Shown here piece by piece: positions 52,093-61,110 of a DNA stretch of 64,000 bases (position 1 is the first letter of the stretch; every line of letters begins with the position of its first letter). Made by a program: the position numbers and the translations under genes. The notes below the pieces were generated by a model that worked only from the letters and a program-made list of their open reading frames with translations, made no database searches and was not told the origin of the DNA. Origin of the DNA: Alphaproteobacteria bacterium (GTDB taxonomy: Bacteria > Pseudomonadota > Alphaproteobacteria > JANQMY01); the NCBI GenBank assembly GCA_028289425.1, contig JANQPL010000007.1, positions 62,001 through 126,000 of the forward strand, in the 5' to 3' direction.

Positions 52093-54525
52093 CTACCTAA
52101 AGAACTCTTGTGGTCTCACCGTAAATTGTACGAAGACCTGACGGGGCGCATTTCTGATACCGGCGAGATGCTGAGCGGTCACAGCAAACCCCCCGCCCGT
52201 ATCGGCCGACCGGGAGTTATCGAAGGCAGACGTTAGGAACGCTTTGTCGGTCAAGTTTCGGCCGATCACATCGAACTGCCAGGCGCCATTTTCCGCACTG
52301 ATACCGAAGTTGGCATGAAGCGTTGCATACGCCTTTTGGATTCCTTGCGGATTGTTTTCGCCATTTGCTTGGTATTTGCTGCTGAAACTGACCAAGCTCG
52401 CGGCGCGGAACAACAATCCATTGTAAGGCCGCTCAAAGCTTAGACCAGCCGATCCAGACCATTTCGGTGCGCGGCGCAGCGGCGTGCCCGACCGGTCCTG
52501 AGCTTCAAAACCCGTTCCGGCGACAAGGACGTTTGGGTTGTTTTCATCCGCCCAGGTTGTCGGGTCGCCATCAATATCGATGTTACACCCCGTGGCATCG
52601 AACCAGAGCTGAAACTCGTTACACTCCTGAATGAACTCTTCAAACTTGTTCTTGTTGTAGGAGAGGTTGCTCATAACGGTTAGGCCATCGAGCGGGGTTG
52701 CCCACAACATGTCTGCCTCGACCCCTCTTAATGTCGCTTCGGCCGCGTTGACGGTTTTAACGACGACAGCGCCCATGGGGTCGGTAAAGAATGAGGACTG
52801 CTGAAGATCCGTATAGTCATACAAGAAGCCGGTAACATTTAAACGCAGGCTGTTGCTAAACCACTCGGACTTCAAGCCGAATTCAAAGCCCTCAACCAAT
52901 TCTTCGTTGAAGGCGTCGTCGATGGGCGTTGCACCCGGTATTGTGCTTCCCGAACGCTCGAGGGTGGAGGCGTTAAAGCCACCGGACTTAAAGCCTTCTT
53001 TGTAGTTGGCAAAGAGCGTGTGGTCGTCGGTGACATCCCAAGAGATGGTCACTTCGGGCGAAAAATTCGTATAGGACACTTCATCGACGGCGAAGACATG
53101 GGGGCCGGCAAGCCTGGGCCCGAAGGTTTCCAGGTTCTCACCGCTGGTGCCCCGGGTTTCGTCCGTATAGCGACCGCCCGCTGAAATCTCCAGGTTTTCG
53201 AGCACATCCACTTGAACTTGACCAAAGATCGACCAGGACTCCCCGGTGACACTTGCTGTTGCGTCAGGCCGCAACCTAAAGGTCGGCGCAATCCAGACGT
53301 TTGCGCCAAAGCTTGATTCCCGGTCGTCATAAAAGCCGCCGGCCATGAAACGAACGCGATCATAGTCGCCGCTGATACGCAGTTCCTGGGATATCGATTC
53401 GATCTCAATATCCTGACCGAGCCCCAGACCATGGCTGATGGTGTCCTCGCGTGCCCCCACATTGCCGAAGAGGAAATTGTTGATGTCGATCCAGCCTGTC
53501 AGGCTGTGAATCGACCAATTTTCGGTGAGTTCCACACTTGCATCGAGAGAAATTTGCGCGAGACGATATTTGTGCTGGGGTTCGTCCCGTCCAAAGCGAG
53601 ATCCGGTCGTATCGAAAAACGGCGCCGCGGCATATCTGTCGTCAAGCATGCCGTCAGAGAACGGGTTTGACGTGGACCCATTCAGGCTAATGATCTGAAC
53701 TTGGTTGTAATCATTACCTTCGCGATGACCGAAGATCCCTTTTAGAGACAGTGTAAAGCGCTCATATTCTCCGCGCAGCGTACCAATGACCAATGCCTCA
53801 TTATAATCGGGCCCGGTATCATCGAAGGGCTGTGTCTGGGAGGGATCCCCATCCCCCCAAATGTTGTCGAAATAACCGTCTTGAGTCGCTGCTCTGACGC
53901 CGACACGAGCTCCCCAGTTGTTCGTCAAGGGTCCGGAAAGAACGCCGTGTCCGTAAATGCGTTCGCCATTGAATTCATATCCCGCCTGGAACTCTGAATA
54001 GAATTCATCGGTCGGATTTTTTGTCCGAAGACTGACAATACCGCCGGGGCTGTTCTTGCCGAAGAAGAGCGCTTGTGGTCCCTTTAGGACCTCGATGGCT
54101 TCGATTTCAAACAAACCAAAACGAAAAATCTGCGAGTTGCTGTGTTGGATGCCATCGATATTGGTGGAGATGGAATCATCCCCGGTGGCGTTGATGGCAT
54201 TGCCTTGAATGCCCCGTAGATTGACGGAGGGTTGGGTCGGACCGTCCGCGTAAATCGTCAGACTCGACACAAGGTCATTCAAATCGCCGAAGGAACTGGT
54301 GGCATAAGCCTCAAGCATATCCGAGGTGAAAGCTTGGACAGCAACCGGGACATCTTGGATGCTTTCTTCCCGTTTACGTGCGGTAACCACAATCTCATCC
54401 AAACCACGAAACGAATCCGCTTCCGTTTCATCGGTCTGTGCCGGTGCGACGGCGGTGTGCCCCAGCAGTGCTCCGCCGGCGACGGTTGCCATTAAAACGC
54501 TCTTGAACGCATGCTTGAAAAACAT
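52093..54525 (-). CDS. TonB-dependent outer-membrane receptor
   Basis: 810 residues. Signal peptide MFFKHAFKSVLMATVAGGAL.., then an acidic spacer, and the plug DEIVVTARKREESIQDVPVAVQAF and VLKGPQALFFGKNSPGGIVSLRTKNP. The barrel ends RQVFVQFTVRPQEFFR. Same subgroup as the receptor at 21316 but clearly diverged in the barrel, so a different ligand is likely. GGGGGGAG precedes the ATG. The upstream region carries the palindromic array at 54687-54736. Confidence 0.94.
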   Translation of the reverse strand: MFFKHAFKSVLMATVAGGALLGHTAVAPAQTDETEADSFRGLDEIVVTARKREESIQDVPVAVQAFTSDMLEAYATSSFGDLNDLVSSLTIYADGPTQPSVNLRGIQGNAINATGDDSISTNIDGIQHSNSQIFRFGLFEIEAIEVLKGPQALFFGKNSPGGIVSLRTKNPTDEFYSEFQAGYEFNGERIYGHGVLSGPLTNNWGARVGVRAATQDGYFDNIWGDGDPSQTQPFDDTGPDYNEALVIGTLRGEYERFTLSLKGIFGHREGNDYNQVQIISLNGSTSNPFSDGMLDDRYAAAPFFDTTGSRFGRDEPQHKYRLAQISLDASVELTENWSIHSLTGWIDINNFLFGNVGAREDTISHGLGLGQDIEIESISQELRISGDYDRVRFMAGGFYDDRESSFGANVWIAPTFRLRPDATASVTGESWSIFGQVQVDVLENLEISAGGRYTDETRGTSGENLETFGPRLAGPHVFAVDEVSYTNFSPEVTISWDVTDDHTLFANYKEGFKSGGFNASTLERSGSTIPGATPIDDAFNEELVEGFEFGLKSEWFSNSLRLNVTGFLYDYTDLQQSSFFTDPMGAVVVKTVNAAEATLRGVEADMLWATPLDGLTVMSNLSYNKNKFEEFIQECNEFQLWFDATGCNIDIDGDPTTWADENNPNVLVAGTGFEAQDRSGTPLRRAPKWSGSAGLSFERPYNGLLFRAASLVSFSSKYQANGENNPQGIQKAYATLHANFGISAENGAWQFDVIGRNLTDKAFLTSAFDNSRSADTGGGFAVTAQHLAGIRNAPRQVFVQFTVRPQEFFR

Positions 54526-54839
54526 GGATTAACTCCCCCCTATTGCTCATTGGGCGCAACGCACCCATTCCGTTCTGCTGGCGATCTCCCAGTCGTCCAG
54601 TCGCACCGCGCCACTTAGTGTTGGTAACGCGTGCACTCGTGCGTATGCGGAAATGGTAGAGGCGACATCACGAAAACGTCAACATTTAAGAAGCGAATCG
54701 CTTCTTACTATCATCTATGTGATTCTTATAAGAATCGTGATGATTGCTATTTGTTTGAACGTGTATCGGGAATAGGCTGAAAGCAGCAAGAGAGAAGACG
54801 TAGATGGGGTGGGCGTTCGATAGGCTGCCCACAGCGGAT
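54526..54839. other. Intergenic region, receptor promoter
   Basis: 314 bases between the receptor start and the TetR stop. AT-rich around 54680-54780. It contains two palindromes (54687-54707 and 54721-54736) and otherwise no recognisable element or gene. Confidence 0.6.
54687..54736. promoter_or_regulatory. Array of two palindromes built from one half-site
   Basis: Site 1 (54687-54707) has 10-bp arms TAAGAAGCGA and TCGCTTCTTA around one A. Site 2 (54721-54736) is GATTCTTATAAGAATC. Both are perfect and share TAAGAA followed by a CG-containing tail, so four half-sites lie within 50 bases. They are about 160-210 bases upstream of the receptor start. The TetR gene next door is the natural candidate for binding. 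Confidence 0.78.
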
Positions 54840-55562
54840 TTATCTGTGCCGCAAGCCTCTCAGTATTGTCTGACCGGACGTAAGAAAGAGTTCTCGGAGC
54901 TGATTGTGGGCGGTTCTTCTTCCCTTTTTGGGCGGAGCCCCAAGACTCATACCGCGCTGGCCCGATTGCATTTGAGAAACGCCAATCATCATTGCAGAGA
55001 TGGACCACAAAGCTTCATTGGCTGCGTCCCAGTCTAAATCCAAGCAAATGGAAACATGTTGAACGCTGCGTTTTGCGTTTTCGCTGTATGACTGCCACCA
55101 CGCCTTCAAAAATTCGTCGGACGAATTCTCATTCACCATGTTCTCGTATCGCCTAAGGATCGGCAAATACAAAGGATCGTCCAGGGCGGTATCCAAGAAC
55201 GCTTTGACGAATGCCTTATCGGTCATCCCCGGCTTCGTCTTTCGAAGGAGACGATCCGTCCACGCCTTTATGAGATCCATATGGAGGACAAGAAGAAGAT
55301 CCTCTTTGGTGCGGAAATATTTGTATATGCCGCCGCGCGAGAAGCCGGCCTGCTCAGCGACCCGGTCCAGCGTGAACTTGTCGAAACCGTATTCATTAAG
55401 GACCGCTTCCGCGCTTCTCAAAATGTGTTGGCTGCGCTCTTCCTTCTCGCCTCTTCGGGAGGCGCGCACATAGTGTTTTCTGTCGGGCAGCGATCGCAAC
55501 GGACATGGATCCTGAGTATGGTTCTCGAATCTCTCACTTCTATACAGCGCTGTTCGGTGCAT
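54840..55562 (-). CDS. TetR family transcriptional regulator
   Basis: 240 residues. RSQHILRSAEAVLNEYGFDKFTLDRVAEQAGFSRGGIYKYFRTKEDLL is the TetR_N domain, unusually far in (about residue 45), after a polar leader. The ATG at 55562 starts one base after the stop of the upstream gene, a coupled arrangement that supports this start, although no ribosome-binding site is clear; a GTG at 55469 is the alternative. It probably controls the TonB receptor downstream. Confidence 0.85.
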   Translation of the reverse strand: MHRTALYRSERFENHTQDPCPLRSLPDRKHYVRASRRGEKEERSQHILRSAEAVLNEYGFDKFTLDRVAEQAGFSRGGIYKYFRTKEDLLLVLHMDLIKAWTDRLLRKTKPGMTDKAFVKAFLDTALDDPLYLPILRRYENMVNENSSDEFLKAWWQSYSENAKRSVQHVSICLDLDWDAANEALWSISAMMIGVSQMQSGQRGMSLGAPPKKGRRTAHNQLRELFLTSGQTILRGLRHR

Positions 55563-55563
55563 G

Positions 55564-56139
55564 TCAGCAGGGGGCACCGACCACTTGCTGCGACGTCCCA
55601 AAATATTGTGCGATATCATGGCCGACAGATCGATGAATCAGATCGTCATAGACAGTGTATGGCAGCGACACTTCCACGAAATCGTTTTCCCGGGATCCTC
55701 GTAGATCCGATCCGGTTTTTTCGCCGAACACTTTCTCCGGGCTATTTTTCGGAATCTTGTAGCCGGTGATGACGCCGGCCTTGGTGCCGAAACCGACGGT
55801 CGCGCCGAGCGGCTGGCCCGTCAGCATATGAGCGCCGTCCAATTCGACGTCGACGACCCGGTCGAGCTCCACCTTCCGGTTCGCCAGGGGCTCAAGCGTC
55901 ACGAAAAACCGGTCTTCTTCGAAACAAAAAAGTTCAAAGCCGACAGCGAGGGGCGCCATGTCTGTCAGCTTAATGAAACAAAACTTGAGCTCGACTTTTT
56001 CCACGGTGAGCTCGGCAGCCACAGCCGAACCCACCATATTCTCCGCAGACGGAGGTAATACGAAGGTCGGCAGCGCGCAGAAGGATGCAGCGGCAAGAAA
56101 CTCAAACTTTGAGACGGGTTTCTCGACGGTCGCTTTCAT
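55564..56139 (-). CDS. Unrecognised protein coupled to TetR
   Basis: 191 residues, not recognised. Beta-rich and alternating hydrophobic, with segments such as VEKVELKFCFIKLTDMAPLAVGFELFCFEEDRFFVTLEPLANRKVELDRVVDVELDGAHML. No signal peptide or membrane helix is evident. The ATG at 56139 has GGCGGG nearby. The stop is one base before the TetR start, so the two proteins are made together. It might be a ligand-binding or co-regulatory protein; this is speculation. Confidence 0.65.
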   Translation of the reverse strand: MKATVEKPVSKFEFLAAASFCALPTFVLPPSAENMVGSAVAAELTVEKVELKFCFIKLTDMAPLAVGFELFCFEEDRFFVTLEPLANRKVELDRVVDVELDGAHMLTGQPLGATVGFGTKAGVITGYKIPKNSPEKVFGEKTGSDLRGSRENDFVEVSLPYTVYDDLIHRSVGHDIAQYFGTSQQVVGAPC

Positions 56140-56419
56140 GTGCCCGCCAAACAAGTTGCGCACAGGTTTTGTGTTGAACGGTCCGGGGCAAGAAGTGTTG
56201 CCGCGTTCGGTATGGCCGTCCTGCCTCTCCAAGATCTGGCGATGTATCGACTAAATGCTCGCTCTCAGCGACAGCGCAACAAAACCCGCCGATGGGCACA
56301 CCGACGAAATCCTGCATGCCGGCCACGGTAGCGTGCTTGACATTGTTGAATAATTGGGCTGCAAGACACTTTGCGCCATGGATGGGTGGTATGTGAGCAA
56401 CTGAAAGGATACCAATGCT

Positions 56420-57505
56420 GTGATTTGGATACTGACGGTCGTTGGCGTTTGCATAGCGGGTCCCCTGGTCTATGCGCAATTGGCATTGAGCCGGGCCAAT
56501 CTTGCGCGTTTCGATGGTATGGAGCAGCCACCCGAGTCCGCGGAACCGCTTAGCAAAGCTTATCGCGCGCGCATCGTTCAACTCTTGTCCTCCGTCAGTG
56601 CGGATGGTTCGACGACACCACAGCTGTCCCAAATCCGCGCCGTCTTCGACAGCATGGGGGATGGCGATTTCGGCGTCGATATCATCCCGACAACTGCTGA
56701 TGGTGTGCCCGCCGAATGGGTGCTCCCACCCGACGGGCGGTCGGACCATCGATTGCTCTACATTCATGGTGGAGGGTTTTACATCGGCAGCGCAAAGAGC
56801 CACCGGCGCATCACCTCTGAAATTGCCAAGCGTACCGGGTGCTCGGTTCTTTCGATTAGTTATCGGCTGATGCCTGAACACAAAAGAAGCGACACCATCG
56901 AGGATGCCCAGAAGGCGTATCGCTGGATTTTGCGCAACGGCCCGAATACCAACGGTCCCCCTTCTTTCTTAGCGGTGGCGGGCGATTCCGCAGGGGGCAA
57001 TTTGGCCTTGATGGTGGTCGCGTGGGCACGGAATGAAGGGCTGCTACCGGCGCACGCGGTGGTCGGCCTGGCGCCGGCAACGGATAGCGGTTTTCAAAGC
57101 CCAAGCTTGAAAGAGAATGTGGACACCGATCTGCTGTTGGGTCCGGTTCTCGGCAAAGCGATGAAACTGCCGGCGGCATTTCTTTTCCTCATGAATTGGG
57201 CCGGGTTGCGTATCCAACCCAGCAATCCGATCGTTTCACCATTGCGCGGAGATTTGAGCAGCCTGCCGCCAACCCTGCTGCAAGTCAGCAGCAGCGAGAT
57301 GCTGCGGGACGATTCCGTGCGCTATCACAACAAAGCAAATGCTGCAGGGTCTCCCACAATCCTGCAACATTGGCCCGATCGCGCCCATGTATGGCATGCC
57401 ATCGGATCGGATATTCCTGAGGTCCAAGAGGCTTTCGACAAAATAGAGAAGTTCATATCGCACAATATGGCTTGCATTGTTGAGGAAGCTGGTTCAACAA
57501 AATGA
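56420..57505 (+). CDS. Alpha/beta hydrolase, hormone-sensitive-lipase type
   Basis: 361 residues. N-terminal hydrophobic helix (IWILTVVGVCIAGPLVYAQLAL) that may anchor it in the membrane. Then HGGGFYIGS (oxyanion hole), YRLMPEH, GDSAGGNLAL (nucleophile Ser), SSSEMLRDD (acid) and DRAHVWHAI (His): a complete HSL-family esterase. GTG start at 56420 with AAGGA about ten bases upstream. Divergent from the TetR-linked unknown gene, 280 bases apart. Confidence 0.9.
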   Translation: MIWILTVVGVCIAGPLVYAQLALSRANLARFDGMEQPPESAEPLSKAYRARIVQLLSSVSADGSTTPQLSQIRAVFDSMGDGDFGVDIIPTTADGVPAEWVLPPDGRSDHRLLYIHGGGFYIGSAKSHRRITSEIAKRTGCSVLSISYRLMPEHKRSDTIEDAQKAYRWILRNGPNTNGPPSFLAVAGDSAGGNLALMVVAWARNEGLLPAHAVVGLAPATDSGFQSPSLKENVDTDLLLGPVLGKAMKLPAAFLFLMNWAGLRIQPSNPIVSPLRGDLSSLPPTLLQVSSSEMLRDDSVRYHNKANAAGSPTILQHWPDRAHVWHAIGSDIPEVQEAFDKIEKFISHNMACIVEEAGSTK

Positions 57506-57628
57506 GGCGTGTTCATGCCGCCAAATCGTGCCATCTTAGGTTCGGTAGACAGGATACGGTTCAAGCTCGTTTTGTTGGCTGGCTGACCGTTTCCAGGTCA
57601 TCCATGATGGATAAAAACTGAGCAATCC

Positions 57629-58318
57629 GTGACCAAACGCACTGGGACGAAAACCCAAACGGCCCGTTCATCAAGGCGCAGCGGCCAAAGGAAGGGCGCG
57701 ACAAAAGCCAGCTCGATTGAGGCAAGCGTCTTCAATCGTGGCGATCAGCACCAGATCAAGACTGATGCCATCATAACAGCGGCCGCCCGGCTCATTTCGG
57801 AAAATGGCGTCGGCGGCACATCGCTCGACGATGTGGCCGACAAATTGGGTGTGACCAAACCCTCGGTCTACTACTACGTCAACAGCAAAGAAGAGTTGAT
57901 ATTCCTGTGTCATATGCGGATCGTGGAGCAGCAGACGCTCGCCGTCGACCGCGCGATTGCAACCAGCGGCACCGGCGCGGACAAGATCAAGGCCTTTATT
58001 CGCACCTATGCTCAGTTTGTCTGGTCGCCGGACTCGGGGCTCCCAAGGCTTTGGCAGGACAGCTCGTTAAACGCGAAGCGACGCAAAGAGGTGAACAAGG
58101 CATATCTCAAACAAGCCAAGCGCATCGGAGCTCTCATTGACGGGGGCAAGAAAGACGGCAGTCTGTTCCCACACGACTCTGAAATCGTCGAACGGGCGTT
58201 GGTGAGTTCCATTTTGTGGGTTCCGATTTGGTACAACGAACAATCGCTTCCTTACGATCGGGAAAAGCTCTTGGAAATGATAATCGAGCTCTTCTTTACG
58301 GGATTGACCCCGAAATAG
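57629..58318 (+). CDS. TetR family transcriptional regulator
   Basis: 229 residues. Long basic N-terminal extension (Lys/Arg/Thr/Ser-rich, about 40 residues), then AIITAAARLISENGVGGTSLDDVADKLGVTKPSVYYYVNSKEELI, the TetR_N domain. The C-terminal part contains FVWSPDSGLPRLWQDSSLNAKRRKEV, similar to KstR2- or fatty-acid-type regulators. GTG start; a later start is possible because the extension is unusual. Between the esterase and the hydrolase/wax ester synthase genes. Confidence 0.88.
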   Translation: MTKRTGTKTQTARSSRRSGQRKGATKASSIEASVFNRGDQHQIKTDAIITAAARLISENGVGGTSLDDVADKLGVTKPSVYYYVNSKEELIFLCHMRIVEQQTLAVDRAIATSGTGADKIKAFIRTYAQFVWSPDSGLPRLWQDSSLNAKRRKEVNKAYLKQAKRIGALIDGGKKDGSLFPHDSEIVERALVSSILWVPIWYNEQSLPYDREKLLEMIIELFFTGLTPK

Positions 58319-58599
58319 CATCCGACTCCGCCGCACGGCGCCGGAGTATTACCATCGCGTTCAGCGCGTTAGGTTGAATTCGTGGGCGGATCGTCCTGAT
58401 TTACCGGGCTTAGTGTCTTCCATTGCTATGGCAAGCACGGCCTGCTCTACCTCAAAATGGCGGCAGCTTTGGTCAAACCGGCAGGTCTTGAGCGCCTGGC
58501 CAGTTATTTCAGCAGTACACGGATGGTAAAGCGTCGCTGCGGTGTTTCGCCGTGTCGCGCCCATTGAACTGCTTGTCTGTGTTGAGCTGAGAAGGGTGT

Positions 58600-59409
58600 T
58601 TGGAGATCGTGGCCACGAAGAAACAGTTGGATCCGCCGCCGTTATCACTGTTGCCGGTGGAGATGATGACCACAATGATGGATCTGTACAGTTGGCCGAG
58701 TGCAAATCTGTTCAACGGATTTGCTCCGGGCGGCGATGGTCACCCGGTGCTTGTTCTTCCCGGATTTAATGCCGATGACAAGTCGACAACTCCAATCAGG
58801 GTTTATCTGAATAATCTCAATTATCGAACGCATGGCTGGAGGCTAGGTCGTAATCTTGGACCTAAAACCGTGGGGAAAGACGGCGCGGCCCTTGCGCGCC
58901 GAATCCATGATATCTGCAATCGCTACGATCAGAAAGTGTCGCTGATCGGTTGGTCGCTGGGCGGCATCTATGCGCGCGAGTTTGCGAAAGCCATGCCGGA
59001 CAACGTTCGCCAAGTGATTACACTGGCGTGTCCCTTCGCCGGTGGATCCAATTCAACGCGGGCATCTCAGTTCTACAACCGAATGGTAGAAAACGAGATA
59101 TCGACAGCAGAACGCGAAGAGCGAATGCGAGACGTATGGAAACCGCCAGATGGTATTCCGTCTACATCGATCTTCTCAAAAACAGACGGCATTGCAAACT
59201 GGCGTGCATGTGTCGAGCACCCCGCGCCGATGACAGACAATATTGAGGTCCGCGCCAGCCATTCGGCCATGGGGTACAACCCGTTTGTCTTGTTCGCAAT
59301 CGCTGAGCGCCTTTCTGTGGAAACGGAGAACTGGTTTCCATTTGACCGGCTGCTCCATCCTTGGCGCCAAATTGCCTATCCGTCGTCCGGCCATGGCTAT
59401 GACATCTAA
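58600..59409 (+). CDS. Alpha/beta hydrolase beside wax ester synthase
   Basis: 269 residues. VLVLPGFNADDKSTTPIRVYLNNLNYRTHGWRLGRNLGP, nucleophile GWSLGG, and His in PSSGHGYDI. The same kind of hydrolase is often found next to WS/DGAT genes in lipid-storing bacteria; it may be a lipase or esterase for storage lipid, or a transacylase. The start is uncertain: TTG at 58600 or GTG at 58609, both with a purine-rich site close by. The wax ester synthase starts 90 bases downstream. Confidence 0.88.
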   Translation: MEIVATKKQLDPPPLSLLPVEMMTTMMDLYSWPSANLFNGFAPGGDGHPVLVLPGFNADDKSTTPIRVYLNNLNYRTHGWRLGRNLGPKTVGKDGAALARRIHDICNRYDQKVSLIGWSLGGIYAREFAKAMPDNVRQVITLACPFAGGSNSTRASQFYNRMVENEISTAEREERMRDVWKPPDGIPSTSIFSKTDGIANWRACVEHPAPMTDNIEVRASHSAMGYNPFVLFAIAERLSVETENWFPFDRLLHPWRQIAYPSSGHGYDI

Positions 59410-59499
59410 GCGCCGATGATGCGCCCTTAGCGGGGCGGTCGGATTTCCAGCACCACTGTCATATGGGTACGTATACTGATAAAATAGGACTAGCGATCC

Positions 59500-61026
59500 A
59501 TGAAGCAATTGTCAGGTTTGGATGCCGGTTTCATCGCGATGGAACGGCCGCATGCTCCCCTTCACATTGGAAGTTTGCTCATCTTTGATCCATCAACGGC
59601 CCCGGGTGGATTTGTCCGCTTTAAGGACATTCTCGACTTCGTCGGCAAAAGACTGCACATCGCGAAAATGCTGCGGCGGCGGTTGGTCAGAACGCCGTTG
59701 GACATCGATTATCCCTATTGGATCGAAGACCCAGATTTCGATCTCGAATACCATATCCGCCATATAGCGCTGCCGAAACCTGGGGACTGGCGCCAATTGT
59801 GCATCCAGTCCGCGCGCCTTTTCGCCAGACCCATGGATCTGACGCGCCCACCGTGGGAAATTACGGTGATTGAAGGGTTGGACAATGTGGAAGGTGTGCC
59901 GCCGGGCTGCTACGCAATGATGGTGAAGTTCCATCATTCGGCCGTCGACGGCCAGGGGTCCGGACAAGCGTTGCTTGCTATTCTTGATACGCCTGAATTA
60001 GATGAGTTCTTCGCTCAAAACAAAGAGTGGCACCCGGAAAAAGAACCAAACAAGATCGATCTCTTTGTGCGGGGGTACTTCAAAGCACTCTTCAATCCTA
60101 TTCGGCAAATAGGGGTGGTCACCAGTTCTATTCCGGCGCTGTTTCGAATGGCCCGCGGTGTCTTGAGCAATGAGTATGACGTCAGTGCCATGACCGAGGC
60201 ACCGAAGATCAGGTTTAACGAAAGGATTACTTCGGCGCGAGTCTTTGGCGCCGAATCTCTTCCGCTTGAAGGCATCAAAGCGATCAGAGACCTATCCCCC
60301 GGCTGCAAGGTTAACGACGTCATGCTGTCCCTTGTCGGGGGCGCGCTTCGAAAGTACTTGGATGCCCATGGCGAATTGCCGAACGAGTCACTCTCCACAG
60401 CGGTCCCAATTTCGGTGCGCACCGAAGAAGAATGGGACAAAGAAGGTAATGAGGTGACGGGCATGGTCATCCGGCTGGGAACGCATATTGATGATCCGGC
60501 AAAGCGGCTGGTGTCCGTCCATGACGAGACCGCGAAGAACAAAGCCATGACGCATGCCGTTGGGGCGCGCCGCTTGGCGGAACTCAACAAATCGGCGCCT
60601 ATGTTCAGTCTTGGTCTTGCCGCCAGGCTCTTTGTCGACACGGGCTTGTCTAGTTCCCGTGCGTTTATCAATACGATCATCACGAACGTGCCGGGTGGGT
60701 CGGACCCCATGTATTCAACCGGTGCAAAATTGTGTGCGTCGTATGGAATGATGTGCTTGCCGGATGGGATGGGGCTTGGGCACACCGTTACGAGTTACCT
60801 GGGAAATGTCACAGCTTCATTCACCGCATGCCGCAAGATGATGCCGGACCCGGAGTTCTACTCACAATGCATCCGAGACTCTTATGACGAACATATCAAC
60901 GCTGTGGGATATAAGCCCAAGCCGGCTAAACGAAAGACATCACGCAACAGCGCAAAGCCGAACGCGGCATCGCGGTCAAAGCGTAAGACAAAATCATCGC
61001 CGACACAGATAGCGCCGTCACCATAG
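59500..61026 (+). CDS. Wax ester synthase/diacylglycerol acyltransferase
   Basis: 508 residues. N-terminal LSGLDAGFIAMERPHAPLHIGSLLIF and the catalytic HHxxxDG as HHSAVDG (about residues 147-153), with PLDIDYPYWIEDPDFDLEYHIRH upstream. The second domain has NDVMLSLVGGALR and NTIITNVPGGSDPMY. It joins acyl-CoA to an alcohol or diacylglycerol to form storage esters, associated with the membrane or lipid bodies. The C-terminal 40 residues are Lys/Ser/Pro-rich, not part of the domain. Product type (wax or triacylglycerol) is unclear. Confidence 0.95.
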   Translation: MKQLSGLDAGFIAMERPHAPLHIGSLLIFDPSTAPGGFVRFKDILDFVGKRLHIAKMLRRRLVRTPLDIDYPYWIEDPDFDLEYHIRHIALPKPGDWRQLCIQSARLFARPMDLTRPPWEITVIEGLDNVEGVPPGCYAMMVKFHHSAVDGQGSGQALLAILDTPELDEFFAQNKEWHPEKEPNKIDLFVRGYFKALFNPIRQIGVVTSSIPALFRMARGVLSNEYDVSAMTEAPKIRFNERITSARVFGAESLPLEGIKAIRDLSPGCKVNDVMLSLVGGALRKYLDAHGELPNESLSTAVPISVRTEEEWDKEGNEVTGMVIRLGTHIDDPAKRLVSVHDETAKNKAMTHAVGARRLAELNKSAPMFSLGLAARLFVDTGLSSSRAFINTIITNVPGGSDPMYSTGAKLCASYGMMCLPDGMGLGHTVTSYLGNVTASFTACRKMMPDPEFYSQCIRDSYDEHINAVGYKPKPAKRKTSRNSAKPNAASRSKRKTKSSPTQIAPSP

Positions 61027-61110
61027 CTGGCGGCAGGGGGGGGGGCGCCGTAGATCGCGGTGGCTCGAATGACATGGGCGAACGGCCACAGGCCACCCGT
61101 GACTTGTTGG

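Noticed and set aside
56102-56881. Minus-strand open frame over the esterase promoter and start
   Set aside because: It overlaps the catalytic core of the HSL-type esterase, has low-complexity composition and no ribosome-binding site.
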